DNA of 30,562 nucleotides from contig CAKUMG010000003.1 of assembly GCA_934667465.1 (NCBI GenBank), positions 1 through 30,562 of the forward strand, in the 5' to 3' direction. Below are positions 6,993 to 14,657 of this stretch, in pieces (within the stretch, counting starts at the first letter, position 1; every line of letters starts with the position of its first letter). The stretch is from an uncultured Actinoplanes sp. (GTDB lineage Bacteria; Actinomycetota; Actinomycetes; Mycobacteriales; Micromonosporaceae). The notes beneath the pieces were generated by a model that was not told where the DNA came from, made no database searches, and was given only the letters and a program-made list of their open reading frames with translations. The translations under genes were made by a program, and so were the position numbers.

Positions 6993-9815
6993 ATGCACGA
7001 AAGACCTCGGTCGGCCCTCGCCGTTGCGGTTCTGACGGCCGGCCTGCTCGTGTCCCCCTTCCCGTCCCCCTCCCCCGCCCACGCCGTTGATATCGACCCC
7101 GACGACTATCAGCAGGTCACCCTCGCCAAGGGCGTCGCCGAGGTCGGCGAGCCCATGGCCCTGGCGGTCCTCCCCGACCGCTCGGTGCTGCACACCGCCC
7201 GCAACGGCACGCTGCGGCGGACCGATGCGAACGGCACCACGACCGTCCTGGCCACGATCCCCGTCTACAGCCACGACGAGGAAGGACTGCAGGGCGTCGG
7301 CGTCGACCCCGGCTTCGCCACCAACCGGCAGATCTACCTCTACTACGCGCCGCCGCTGACCACTCCCGGCGGCGACGCCCCCGCCGTGGGCACCAGTTGG
7401 ACGGCGTGGCAGGGCGTCAACCGGCTCTCCCGCTACACGCTGAACGCCGACTTCACGCTCAACGCCGCCAGCAAGGTCGACGTGCTCGACGTCGCCGCGG
7501 ACCGCGGCCAGTGCTGCCACGTCGGCGGCGACATCGACTTCGACGCGGCCGGCAACCTGTACCTGTCGACCGGCGACGACTCGAACCCGTTCGACTCGGC
7601 CGGGTATTCGCCGCTGGACGAGCGCACCGACCGCAATCCCGTGTACGACGCCCAGCGCAGCGCCGGCAACACCAACGACCTGCGCGGCAAGGTGCTGCGG
7701 ATCAAGGTGCAGCCCAACGGTACGTACACGATCCCGGCCGGGAACCTGTTCGCCCCGGGCACTGCCGGCACCCGCCCGGAGATCTACGCGATGGGCTTCC
7801 GCAACCCGTTCCGGATGAGCGTCGACAAGGCCACCGGCATCGTCTACCTCGGCGACTACGGCCCGGACGCCGGCACCACCGCGGCGAACCGCGGCCCGAG
7901 CGGCCAGGTCGAGTTCAACCGGATCACCAGCCCCGGCAACTACGGCTGGCCGTACTGCACCGGCTCGAACACCAGCACCGAGACGTACAACGAGTGGAAC
8001 TTCGCCACCGCGACGACCGGCGCGAAGTACAACTGCGCGGGTGGGCCCACCAACAACTCGTTCCGCAACACCGGCCTCACCACGCTGCCACCGGCCCGCC
8101 CCGCGTGGATCAAGTACGGCGGCGACAGCGGCACCCCGCCCGCATTCGGCGGCGGCTCCGAGTCCCCGATGGGCGGACCGGTCTACCGCTATGACCCCGC
8201 CCTGAACTCACCCACCAAGTTCCCGGCCGAGCTGGACGGACAGTTCTTCGCCGGCGAGCTCGGCCGCGGCTGGATCAAACCGATCGCGGTCGGCGCCGAC
8301 GGCTCCCCCGGCACGATCTCCGCGTTCCCGTGGGTCGGCAAGCAGGTCATGGACATGGCGTTCGGCCCCGAGGGCTCGCTCTACGTCCTCGACTACGGCA
8401 CCGGCTACTTCAACGGCGACGCCAACTCCGCGCTGTACCGCTTCGACTACCTGGCCGGCTCCAACCGGGCACCGACCGCTGTCGCCGCCGCGGACCGCAC
8501 CTCCGGGCAGGCACCGCTGACCGTCGCCTTCTCCTCCGCGGGGTCCTCCGACCCCGAGGGCGGCGCGCTGACCTACGCCTGGACCTTCGGCGACGGCACC
8601 AGCTCCACCCAGGCCAACCCCACCAAGACCTACACCGCCAACGGTACGTACACCGCGGCGCTCCGGGTCACCGATCCCCAGGGCCTGAGTGGCACGGCCG
8701 GTGTCACCGTGACGGTCGGCAACACCGCGCCGACGGTCACCATCAACACCCCGGCCGACGGCTCGCTGTTCTCCTACGGCGACACGGTCCCGTTCAGCAT
8801 TACGGTCAACGACCCGGAGGACCCGTCCATCGACTGCACCCGGGTCACCATGACCTACGTGCTGGGCCACGACAGCCACGGCCACCAGATCACCTCGCGC
8901 AACGGCTGCACCGGGACGATCACCATCCCGGTCGACGGTGAACACGACGACGCGGCGAACATCTTCGCCGTCTTCGACGCCCAGTACACCGACGCCGACG
9001 GGCTCACCACCCACACCCAGCACACCCTGCAGCCCCGGCACCGCCAGGCCGAGCACTACCAGTCGTCCGCCGGCATCGCCACGTTCAGCAAGGCCGCGGC
9101 CGAGGGCGGGCAGACCGTCGGCAACATCGACAACGGGGACTGGATCTCGTTCCGGCCGTACCGGCTGAACCAGGCCACCTCGTTCACCGCCCGGGTCTCC
9201 TCCGCCGGGGCCGGCGGCACCCTGCAGGTCCGGACCGGCTCGGCCACCGGCCCGATCCTCGGCTCGGTCACCGTCCCGGTCACCGGCGGCTGGGAGACCT
9301 TCACGAATGTCACCGGCACCATCGCCGGCGCGCCCGCCACCACCGGCACGCTCTACCTGACCTTCGCCGGCGCAACCGGCGGCGGCGCCCTGTTCGACCT
9401 GGACGCCTTCACCTTCACCACCGCTGCGTCCGGCGGCACCGGGCCGATCCGCGGGCTGGCGAACAAGTGCCTCGACGTGGCCGGAGGCGCCACCGCCGAC
9501 GGCACGAAGATCCAGCTCTACACGTGCAACGCCTCCGGGGCCCAGAACTGGACCGTGACCCCCGGCAGCACCGTCAAGGCGCTGGGCAAGTGCCTCGACG
9601 TGGCCGGGGGCGCCACCGCCAACGGCACCAAGGTCCAGCTCTGGACGTGCAACGGCACCGCCGCGCAGAACTGGGCGGCCCAGGCCGACGGCACCCTGCG
9701 CAACCCGGCCTCCGGCCGCTGCCTCGACGTCTCCGCGAACCTTCCCGACGACGGCCAGCAGATCCACCTCTGGGACTGCCTGGGCGCCGCCAACCAGAAG
9801 TGGGTGCTCCCTTGA
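6993..9815 (+). CDS. Secreted PQQ-type sugar dehydrogenase with PKD, CBM6 and ricin domains
   Basis: 940 residues. Signal peptide 1-31 (ends PSPAHA). About 45-490 is the six-bladed glucose/sorbosone dehydrogenase domain: EEGLQGVGVDPGFA, H176 in CCHVGGDIDFDAAGNLYLS where the soluble PQQ glucose dehydrogenase family has its catalytic His, and ALGFRNPFR-like MGFRNPFRMS. About 490-575 is a PKD domain (SSDPEGGALTYAWTFGDG). About 576-680 is an Ig-like beta region. About 682-810 is a CBM6-like module (RQAEHYQSS ... DNGDWISF ... FDLDAFTFT). About 815-940 is a ricin B trefoil with three CLDV/QxW repeats. The enzyme probably oxidises sugars outside the cell, held to polysaccharide by its binding modules. 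In many actinobacteria this module is fused to a ThuA domain; here that domain is the next gene. No clear Shine-Dalgarno precedes the ATG. Confidence 0.9.
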   Translation: MHERPRSALAVAVLTAGLLVSPFPSPSPAHAVDIDPDDYQQVTLAKGVAEVGEPMALAVLPDRSVLHTARNGTLRRTDANGTTTVLATIPVYSHDEEGLQGVGVDPGFATNRQIYLYYAPPLTTPGGDAPAVGTSWTAWQGVNRLSRYTLNADFTLNAASKVDVLDVAADRGQCCHVGGDIDFDAAGNLYLSTGDDSNPFDSAGYSPLDERTDRNPVYDAQRSAGNTNDLRGKVLRIKVQPNGTYTIPAGNLFAPGTAGTRPEIYAMGFRNPFRMSVDKATGIVYLGDYGPDAGTTAANRGPSGQVEFNRITSPGNYGWPYCTGSNTSTETYNEWNFATATTGAKYNCAGGPTNNSFRNTGLTTLPPARPAWIKYGGDSGTPPAFGGGSESPMGGPVYRYDPALNSPTKFPAELDGQFFAGELGRGWIKPIAVGADGSPGTISAFPWVGKQVMDMAFGPEGSLYVLDYGTGYFNGDANSALYRFDYLAGSNRAPTAVAAADRTSGQAPLTVAFSSAGSSDPEGGALTYAWTFGDGTSSTQANPTKTYTANGTYTAALRVTDPQGLSGTAGVTVTVGNTAPTVTINTPADGSLFSYGDTVPFSITVNDPEDPSIDCTRVTMTYVLGHDSHGHQITSRNGCTGTITIPVDGEHDDAANIFAVFDAQYTDADGLTTHTQHTLQPRHRQAEHYQSSAGIATFSKAAAEGGQTVGNIDNGDWISFRPYRLNQATSFTARVSSAGAGGTLQVRTGSATGPILGSVTVPVTGGWETFTNVTGTIAGAPATTGTLYLTFAGATGGGALFDLDAFTFTTAASGGTGPIRGLANKCLDVAGGATADGTKIQLYTCNASGAQNWTVTPGSTVKALGKCLDVAGGATANGTKVQLWTCNGTAAQNWAAQADGTLRNPASGRCLDVSANLPDDGQQIHLWDCLGAANQKWVLP

Positions 9816-11512
9816 TCGGAAAACTGCTCGCCGCAGCGCTGCTGGTGTCCGCGCCGGTCGCCGTCCCCGCCCCGGCCGCCGCCGCGGACGCCCCGTACGA
9901 CGTCCTCGTCTTCTCCCGGACCGCCGGCTTCCGGCACGACGCGATCCCCGCCGGCATCCAGGCGATCCGCGAGCTCGGCGCGGCCGGCTCCTTCACCGTG
10001 ACCGCGACCGAGGACCCGGCCGTCTTCACCGGCGCGGGACTCGCCCCGTACGAGACGGTGGTCTTCCTCAACACCACCGGCGACGTGCTCAACGCCGCCC
10101 AGCAGACCGCGTTCGAGAGCTACATCCGCGGCGGCGGGGGCTACACGGGCGTGCACGCGGCCGCCGACACCGAGTACGACTGGCCGTTCTACGGCAACCT
10201 CGTCGGCGCGTACTTCGCGTCGCACCCGGCGATCCAGCCGGCCACCGTGGTCGTCGAGGACCGGGCCCATGCGGCGACGTCCCACCTGCCGCAGCGCTGG
10301 AACCGCACCGACGAGTGGTACAACTACCGGACCAACGCCCGGTCGACGGCCCACGTGCTGGCCACCCTGGACGAGGGGTCCTACTCCGGCGGCGGCATGG
10401 GCGCCGACCACCCGCATGCCTGGTGCAAGCCGTTCGACGGCGGGCGCTCGTTCTACACCGGCGGCGGCCACACCATCGAGTCGTACGCCGACCCGGCCTT
10501 CCGCGCCCACCTGCTCGGCGGGATCCGCTACTCGGCCGGGCGCAGCAAGGCCGACTGCCGGCCCGAGACGGGCTACACCGCGCTGTACAACGGGTCCACG
10601 ACCGGCTGGTCCCAGGCCGGACCGGGCGCGTTCACCAACACCGACGCCACCCTGACCTCCACCGGCGGGATGGGCCTCTACTGGTACAGCGCGAAACAGT
10701 TCACCAGCTACTCGCTCAAACTGGACTGGAAGGCCGCCGGCGACGACAACTCCGGGATCTTCCTGGGCTTCCCGCCGTCCACCGACCCGTGGTCCGCGGT
10801 GAACAACGGCTACGAGGTGCAGATCGACGCCACGGACGCCGCCGACCGCACCACCGGCGCCGTCTACACGTTCAAGTCCGCCGACCTCGCCGCCCGCGAC
10901 GCCGCGCTCAACCCGCCCGGCGAGTGGAACACCTACGAGCTGCTCGTCGAAGGTGAGCGGCTGCAGATCCTGCTCAACGGCACAAAGATCAACGACTTCA
11001 CCAACACCGATCCCGTACGCTCCCTGGCCGGCCACATCGGCCTGCAGAACCACGGCGACGGCGACGACGTCGCGTTCCGCAACATCCGGATCAAGGAGCT
11101 CGGCGGCAGCACACCGCCGACCGGCACCGGGCCGATCGTCGGGCTGGCCGCCAAGTGCCTCGACGTGGCGAACTCCGGCACCGCCGACGGCACGAAGATC
11201 CAGCTCTGGACGTGCAACGGCAGCGCGGCCCAGAACTGGACCGTCGCGGCACCCACCGGCACCGGCACGGTCAAGGCCCTCGGCAAGTGCCTCGACGTCG
11301 CGGGCGGCGGCACCGCCAACGGCACCAAGGCCCAGCTCTGGACGTGCAACGGCACCGGCGCGCAGACCTGGGCGGCGACCGCCGACGGCAGCCTGCGCAA
11401 CCCGCAGTCCGGGCGGTGCCTGGACGTGAGCCAGAACAGCTCCGCGGACGGCCAGCAGATCCACATCTGGGACTGCCTGGGCGCCGCCAACCAGAAGTGG
11501 AAGCTGCCCTAG
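9812..11512 (+). CDS. Secreted ThuA / 3-keto-disaccharide hydrolase (DUF1080) / ricin protein
   Basis: 566 residues from a TTG start whose first three bases overlap the preceding TGA (TTGA), a 4-base stop-start overlap. The start is supported because it opens a good signal peptide: IGKLLAAALLVSAPVAVPA, then AAAADAPYD. Upstream in-frame codons only mirror the ricin domain of the previous gene. About 28-245 is a ThuA-type glutamine-amidotransferase-like domain (DVLVFSRTAGFRHDAIPAGI, GGGGYTGVHAAADTEYDWPF). About 253-429 is the PF06439 beta-sandwich (YTALYNGSTTGW, DDNSGIFLGFP, VNNGYEVQID, GHIGLQNHGDG), a family now named 3-keto-disaccharide hydrolase. About 437-566 is a ricin trefoil very like that of the upstream protein. 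The pair suggests extracellular oxidation of glycosides followed by cleavage of keto products; the order of steps is inference. Confidence 0.87.
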   Translation: MIGKLLAAALLVSAPVAVPAPAAAADAPYDVLVFSRTAGFRHDAIPAGIQAIRELGAAGSFTVTATEDPAVFTGAGLAPYETVVFLNTTGDVLNAAQQTAFESYIRGGGGYTGVHAAADTEYDWPFYGNLVGAYFASHPAIQPATVVVEDRAHAATSHLPQRWNRTDEWYNYRTNARSTAHVLATLDEGSYSGGGMGADHPHAWCKPFDGGRSFYTGGGHTIESYADPAFRAHLLGGIRYSAGRSKADCRPETGYTALYNGSTTGWSQAGPGAFTNTDATLTSTGGMGLYWYSAKQFTSYSLKLDWKAAGDDNSGIFLGFPPSTDPWSAVNNGYEVQIDATDAADRTTGAVYTFKSADLAARDAALNPPGEWNTYELLVEGERLQILLNGTKINDFTNTDPVRSLAGHIGLQNHGDGDDVAFRNIRIKELGGSTPPTGTGPIVGLAAKCLDVANSGTADGTKIQLWTCNGSAAQNWTVAAPTGTGTVKALGKCLDVAGGGTANGTKAQLWTCNGTGAQTWAATADGSLRNPQSGRCLDVSQNSSADGQQIHIWDCLGAANQKWKLP

Positions 11513-11529
11513 CACTTCCGCATGCGGGA

Positions 11530-11567
11530 GGGCGGCGGCGTCTCGATCCTCGAGCCGTCCGCCGCCC
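11530..11567 (+). terminator. Hairpin after the ThuA gene
   Basis: A 9-base-pair GC stem (11530-11538 with 11559-11567) surrounds a 20-base loop that itself contains a 5-base-pair dyad. It starts 17 bases after the stop and lies between convergent genes. Confidence 0.55.
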
Positions 11568-11614
11568 GCTCCAGCCGCCTCGGTGGATCGGCGGGGGCGG
11601 TGCCGGGGGTCGGG

Positions 11615-12520
11615 TCAGCCCACGGTTTGACGGATACCGATCGCCCTTCCTTGATGACGAAACCGCCCCGGCGCGATGTCGTAGCGACGCCGGAATGCGG
11701 TCGAGAAACTGAACTCGGTGGCGTAGCCGACGTGCTCCGCCACCGCGGCCAGCGGTAACTCGGTGTACCGCAGCAGGTGTGCGGCCTGTTCCAGTCGCCG
11801 CCGGGTGAGGTAGGCGCTGGGAGTCTCGTTCAGCACGGCGGTGAAACGGCGGGTGAAGGCAGCTCGCGACAACCGGGTCCGGTTGCTCAACTCCTGCACG
11901 CTCCACGCCCGGTACGGTTCTTCCTGAATGGTCTCGAGGATCTGCGCGATCTGCGGGTCGGGCGTCCGGCGCCGGATCTTCTCGTCCTGCAATCCACGCC
12001 AAGCACGCAGCAGGTGGACCAGCATCAGGTCGACGACCGCCGCCAGACCGATGTCGTTGCCGGGGCCGGCCCCGTCGGCGTATTCCCCCAGCAGATCGGC
12101 CAGGACTGGCAGTTGCGGGTTGCTTTCGCCGTCGATCGCCAGCGTGATGATGTCCGGCAGGCCGATCAGCGACTCGTGCACCTGCCCACGGTCGAGGTGG
12201 TAGCAGCAGGAGACGAACTCGACGTCGCAGGCGTCTCCGCCCGGTGCCCAGATGCCGGTTTCCGACAGTGACGCGAACGAGGCCGGGGCGTGGCTAAAGC
12301 CATGCGGTGGGCCGTGTGGCACGAACACAGCGTCGCCCGGGCGCAGGGACACCGGGGCACCGTCCTGGGGGACGAGCCAGAACGAACCCTGCCGGACCAC
12401 GTGCAGACCGGAGCCGTTCACGGCCGGGAAGCGGGTGGCCCAGGCGCCGGCATACCGGCTGCGGCGGGCTACCGCCCGCCCCGCCCGGGCTGTGGCCACG
12501 ACCTCGTTGATCAGGTCCAT
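11615..12520 (-). CDS. AraC-family transcriptional regulator with cupin domain
   Basis: 301 residues. The N-terminal half (about 1-180) is a cupin-like sensor of the Cupin_6 type (SFWLVPQDGAPVSLRPGDAVFVPHGPPHGF). The C-terminal half (about 200-292) has two helix-turn-helix units: WSVQELSNRTRLSRAAFTRRF and LPLAAVAEHVGYATEFSFSTAF followed by RRRYDIAPGRFR, the AraC signature. The frame is open upstream, but the start is placed at MDLINEVVATAR, the usual family N-terminus, because TACCAT lies 7 bases before it and no Shine-Dalgarno is present. It diverges from an alpha/beta hydrolase and is the likely regulator of the hydrolase-DUF4267-SnoaL run. Confidence 0.9.
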   Translation of the reverse strand: MDLINEVVATARAGRAVARRSRYAGAWATRFPAVNGSGLHVVRQGSFWLVPQDGAPVSLRPGDAVFVPHGPPHGFSHAPASFASLSETGIWAPGGDACDVEFVSCCYHLDRGQVHESLIGLPDIITLAIDGESNPQLPVLADLLGEYADGAGPGNDIGLAAVVDLMLVHLLRAWRGLQDEKIRRRTPDPQIAQILETIQEEPYRAWSVQELSNRTRLSRAAFTRRFTAVLNETPSAYLTRRRLEQAAHLLRYTELPLAAVAEHVGYATEFSFSTAFRRRYDIAPGRFRHQGRAIGIRQTVG

Positions 12521-12527
12521 GAGGCCG

Positions 12528-12533
12528 ATGGTA
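12528..12533 (-). promoter_or_regulatory. -10 element (TACCAT) of the AraC gene, leaderless arrangement
   Basis: TACCAT on the minus strand ends 7 bases before the ATG at 12520, placing the expected transcript start at the start codon. No convincing -35 element was seen. Confidence 0.35.
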
Positions 12534-12615
12534 GCGGGGCAGGTGGAAGAAACCGTATGCCGGCTCGACGCATGAGGACATGGTGCCCGGGCCGCCACGG
12601 GGATCGAATAGTGAC

Positions 12616-13500
12616 ATGGCAGCCAACAGAACCGGCTCCGGAGCGAGGCCTCCGGCACCGGGCACGCACGAGATCAGCATCGATGGAGCACGGCTGATCT
12701 ATCACGTCGCCGGCCAGGGACCGGTGTGCGTGGCTCACCCCGGAGGGCCCGGCTTGTACTGGGCCTATCTGCGCTCGCCCGAACTCGAGGCACACTTCAC
12801 CGTCGTGTACGTGGAGCCGGTGGGTACCGGGCGTTCCGGCCGCCTGCCCCGCTACGGCCTAAACACCTACGTCCGGTTCCTGGCCGCCCTGATCGAGCAC
12901 CTCGATCAGCCGATCCACCTGCTCGGTCATTCGTACGGCGGCTTCGTCGCGCAGAGCTACGCCTTGGCGCGTCCGGAGCGCCTGGCCGGTCTGGCGCTGT
13001 ACTCGACCTCACCGGAGGCCGGGCCGGTCTTCTGGTCCGAGGGGATGACGGCGCTCGCCTCTCATCCGCACCGTCATCCGGGCGTGCCGGAGGCCGCCGC
13101 GGTCCCTGCCGCCTTCGAGCAAGCGCTGGTCGCCACCGATGACGACAGCATGAGCCGGGCTTTCACCGCCGCACTTCCCGGCTATTTCGCCGACTTCTAT
13201 GCCAGGAAGGATGAATTCGCCGCCTTCCAGGCAACGGTTTGGATGTCCAGTCAAGCCGCCACCGCGCCCGATCCGGTGCCGTTCGACGTGAGCGACCGGC
13301 TGAGCGAGATAGCCGTCCCCACGGTGGTGATCATCGGCGAACAGGATTTCCTGTGTGGCCCTCGCTGGGGTTCGCTGCTGGGCACAGGCATTCCGGATGC
13401 GCAGATGCATCTGTTGACGGAGAGCGGGCACTTCGCGCACATCGAACAGCCCGGCCCGTTCGCCGCCGCCGTTTCGGCACTACGAGCCGCCTCCTCGTAA
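12616..13500 (+). CDS. Alpha/beta fold hydrolase (proline iminopeptidase-like)
   Basis: 294 residues from ATG 12616; an in-frame ATG at 12580 would add 12 unconserved-looking residues. The oxyanion-hole motif is HPGGPG (41-46), the nucleophile elbow is GHSYGG with Ser106, the acid lies in IIGEQDFLCGP, and the base is in SGHFAHIEQP. The cap region (about 130-220) is helical. The HPGGPG form is close to the proline iminopeptidase (S33) group, but many esterases and C-C hydrolases share it, so substrate is open. It is the first gene of a run with a DUF4267 membrane protein and a SnoaL-like protein, divergent from the AraC regulator. Confidence 0.9.
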   Translation: MAANRTGSGARPPAPGTHEISIDGARLIYHVAGQGPVCVAHPGGPGLYWAYLRSPELEAHFTVVYVEPVGTGRSGRLPRYGLNTYVRFLAALIEHLDQPIHLLGHSYGGFVAQSYALARPERLAGLALYSTSPEAGPVFWSEGMTALASHPHRHPGVPEAAAVPAAFEQALVATDDDSMSRAFTAALPGYFADFYARKDEFAAFQATVWMSSQAATAPDPVPFDVSDRLSEIAVPTVVIIGEQDFLCGPRWGSLLGTGIPDAQMHLLTESGHFAHIEQPGPFAAAVSALRAASS

Positions 13501-13579
13501 CTGCATTTCGAGCTGGTCCAGCCCTGCTGCATTTCAATCATGGTGCCCATGCACCGCAAACTCACATGAAGGAACCGCC

Positions 13580-13942
13580 ATGACCACCGCCGCACTTGTG
13601 CTTCTGTTCATCGCCTGTGCCGGCATCATCGCCGTCGGTATTCGATTTCTCCTGGCACCTCGAGTCGCGATGGCGGGTTACGGCGTCGCCCCTGACAGCT
13701 TGCGCTCGCTGACACAGATCAAGGGGGTCCGCGATATCGCTTCCGGTGTGGTGCTGCTGGTCATCTGGGCAGCCGCCGGTCATACCGCCCTCGGCTGGGC
13801 CATGGTCGCCGCCGCCATCACACCCGCCGCGGACGCCGTGATCGTGCTGCGCAACGGCGGCAAGCCCGCTGCCGCACTCGGCATCCACGGGACCACCGCC
13901 GTCCTGCTCATCGCCGCAGGCCTCACCCTCGTACTCCGCTGA
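13580..13942 (+). CDS. DUF4267 small membrane protein
   Basis: 120 residues with four hydrophobic segments (about 5-24, 52-69, 73-90, 98-118). The segment GYGVAPDSLRSLTQIKGVRDIASGVVLL is typical of DUF4267 proteins, which have no assigned function. GAAGGAA lies 6 bases before the ATG. It lies 79 bases after the hydrolase and 32 bases before the SnoaL-like gene, all in the same direction, so the three are probably co-transcribed. Confidence 0.85.
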   Translation: MTTAALVLLFIACAGIIAVGIRFLLAPRVAMAGYGVAPDSLRSLTQIKGVRDIASGVVLLVIWAAAGHTALGWAMVAAAITPAADAVIVLRNGGKPAAALGIHGTTAVLLIAAGLTLVLR

Positions 13943-13974
13943 CCTCGAACCCCCCCTCGAAAGGCACCACCGCC

Positions 13975-14418
13975 ATGAGCAACCCGGACCAGCACACCAT
14001 CGACGTCGTACGCGCCTTCTACGAACCGTTCCGCACCGGCGACACCACCGTCTACGACCACATCCTCGCCCCCGACTGGATCGACATCCCCCTCGCGCCC
14101 GGCCAGCAGCAAGGACCGGCGGGAATGGCCGCCCAGATCGCCCTGTTCCGCCACGCCATGCCCGACTACACCGTCACACACGAAGACCTCATCGCCCACG
14201 GCGACCGCGTCGCCGTCCGCAACACCGTCAGCGGCACACACCAGGGCACCTTCATGGGACACCAACCCACCGGCCGCCGCATCGAGATGCGCACCATGGA
14301 CATCCACCAGATCCGCGACAACCGCATCATCACCACCTGGCACCTCGAAGACTTCGCCGGCCTCATGGCCCAACTCAACGCCCCCACCGAAGCCCCCACC
14401 CCGCGCGCCTGGGCATAG
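13975..14418 (+). CDS. SnoaL-like polyketide cyclase/ester cyclase family protein
   Basis: 147 residues with a SnoaL/NTF2-like fold across about 8-135: VRAFYEPFRTGDTTVYDHIL, DWIDIPLAPGQQQGPAGMAA, HAMPDYTVTHEDLIAHGDRV, the GTHQGTFMGHQPTGRRIEM strand pair and a closing TTWHLEDFAGLMAQL. Members include cyclases but also many stress-related proteins of unknown activity, so a biosynthetic role should not be assumed; no polyketide genes are nearby. Codons end almost uniformly in C, more extreme than in neighbouring genes. GAAAGG lies about 10 bases upstream of the ATG. Confidence 0.88.
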   Translation: MSNPDQHTIDVVRAFYEPFRTGDTTVYDHILAPDWIDIPLAPGQQQGPAGMAAQIALFRHAMPDYTVTHEDLIAHGDRVAVRNTVSGTHQGTFMGHQPTGRRIEMRTMDIHQIRDNRIITTWHLEDFAGLMAQLNAPTEAPTPRAWA

Positions 14419-14458
14419 TCGTCCCCGACACGCCTCGGTGCGGCCGGTCCCTCATCGT

Positions 14459-14497
14459 CCGCTCCCGGCCATGGCACTACGCCGTGGCCGGGAGCGG
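14459..14497. terminator. 13-bp hairpin between convergent genes
   Basis: A perfect 13-base-pair stem (14459-14471 with 14485-14497) closes a 13-base loop, 40 bases after the SnoaL-like stop. The rest of the gap up to 14657 shows no gene I can support. Confidence 0.7.
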
Positions 14498-14657
14498 CAG
14501 TGGCTTGTCCGTCGCCAGCGCCGTGTCGGGGCCGGGCTTCGACGTCCGTCGCGCCGGCACCGCCGATGTGCCTGCCCGGCACCAGCGACGACGTCGGCAT
14601 TCGTGGAACGGGTGCCGCCTGCTTGCCTGTCGCAGTCCCACCGGCTGAGCCTGCTGC

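Noticed and set aside
8208..9767. A long open frame (519 codons) on the minus strand.
   Set aside because: It lies entirely antisense to the sugar dehydrogenase gene, is rich in Gly/Ala/Val/Arg with no domain pattern, and arises from GC-biased third positions.
9467..9811. N-terminal extension of the ThuA protein.
   Set aside because: It would bury the signal peptide and is an out-of-frame reading of the ricin domain of the upstream gene.
9518..11515. A 665-codon open frame on the minus strand.
   Set aside because: Antisense to the dehydrogenase end and the ThuA gene; composition is low-complexity Gly/Val/Arg and no motif is visible.
14498..14657. Possible short genes in the gap between the SnoaL-like gene and the first chemoreceptor.
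   Set aside because: Open frames on both strands lack a ribosome site and protein-like composition; only the hairpin at 14459-14497 is supported.
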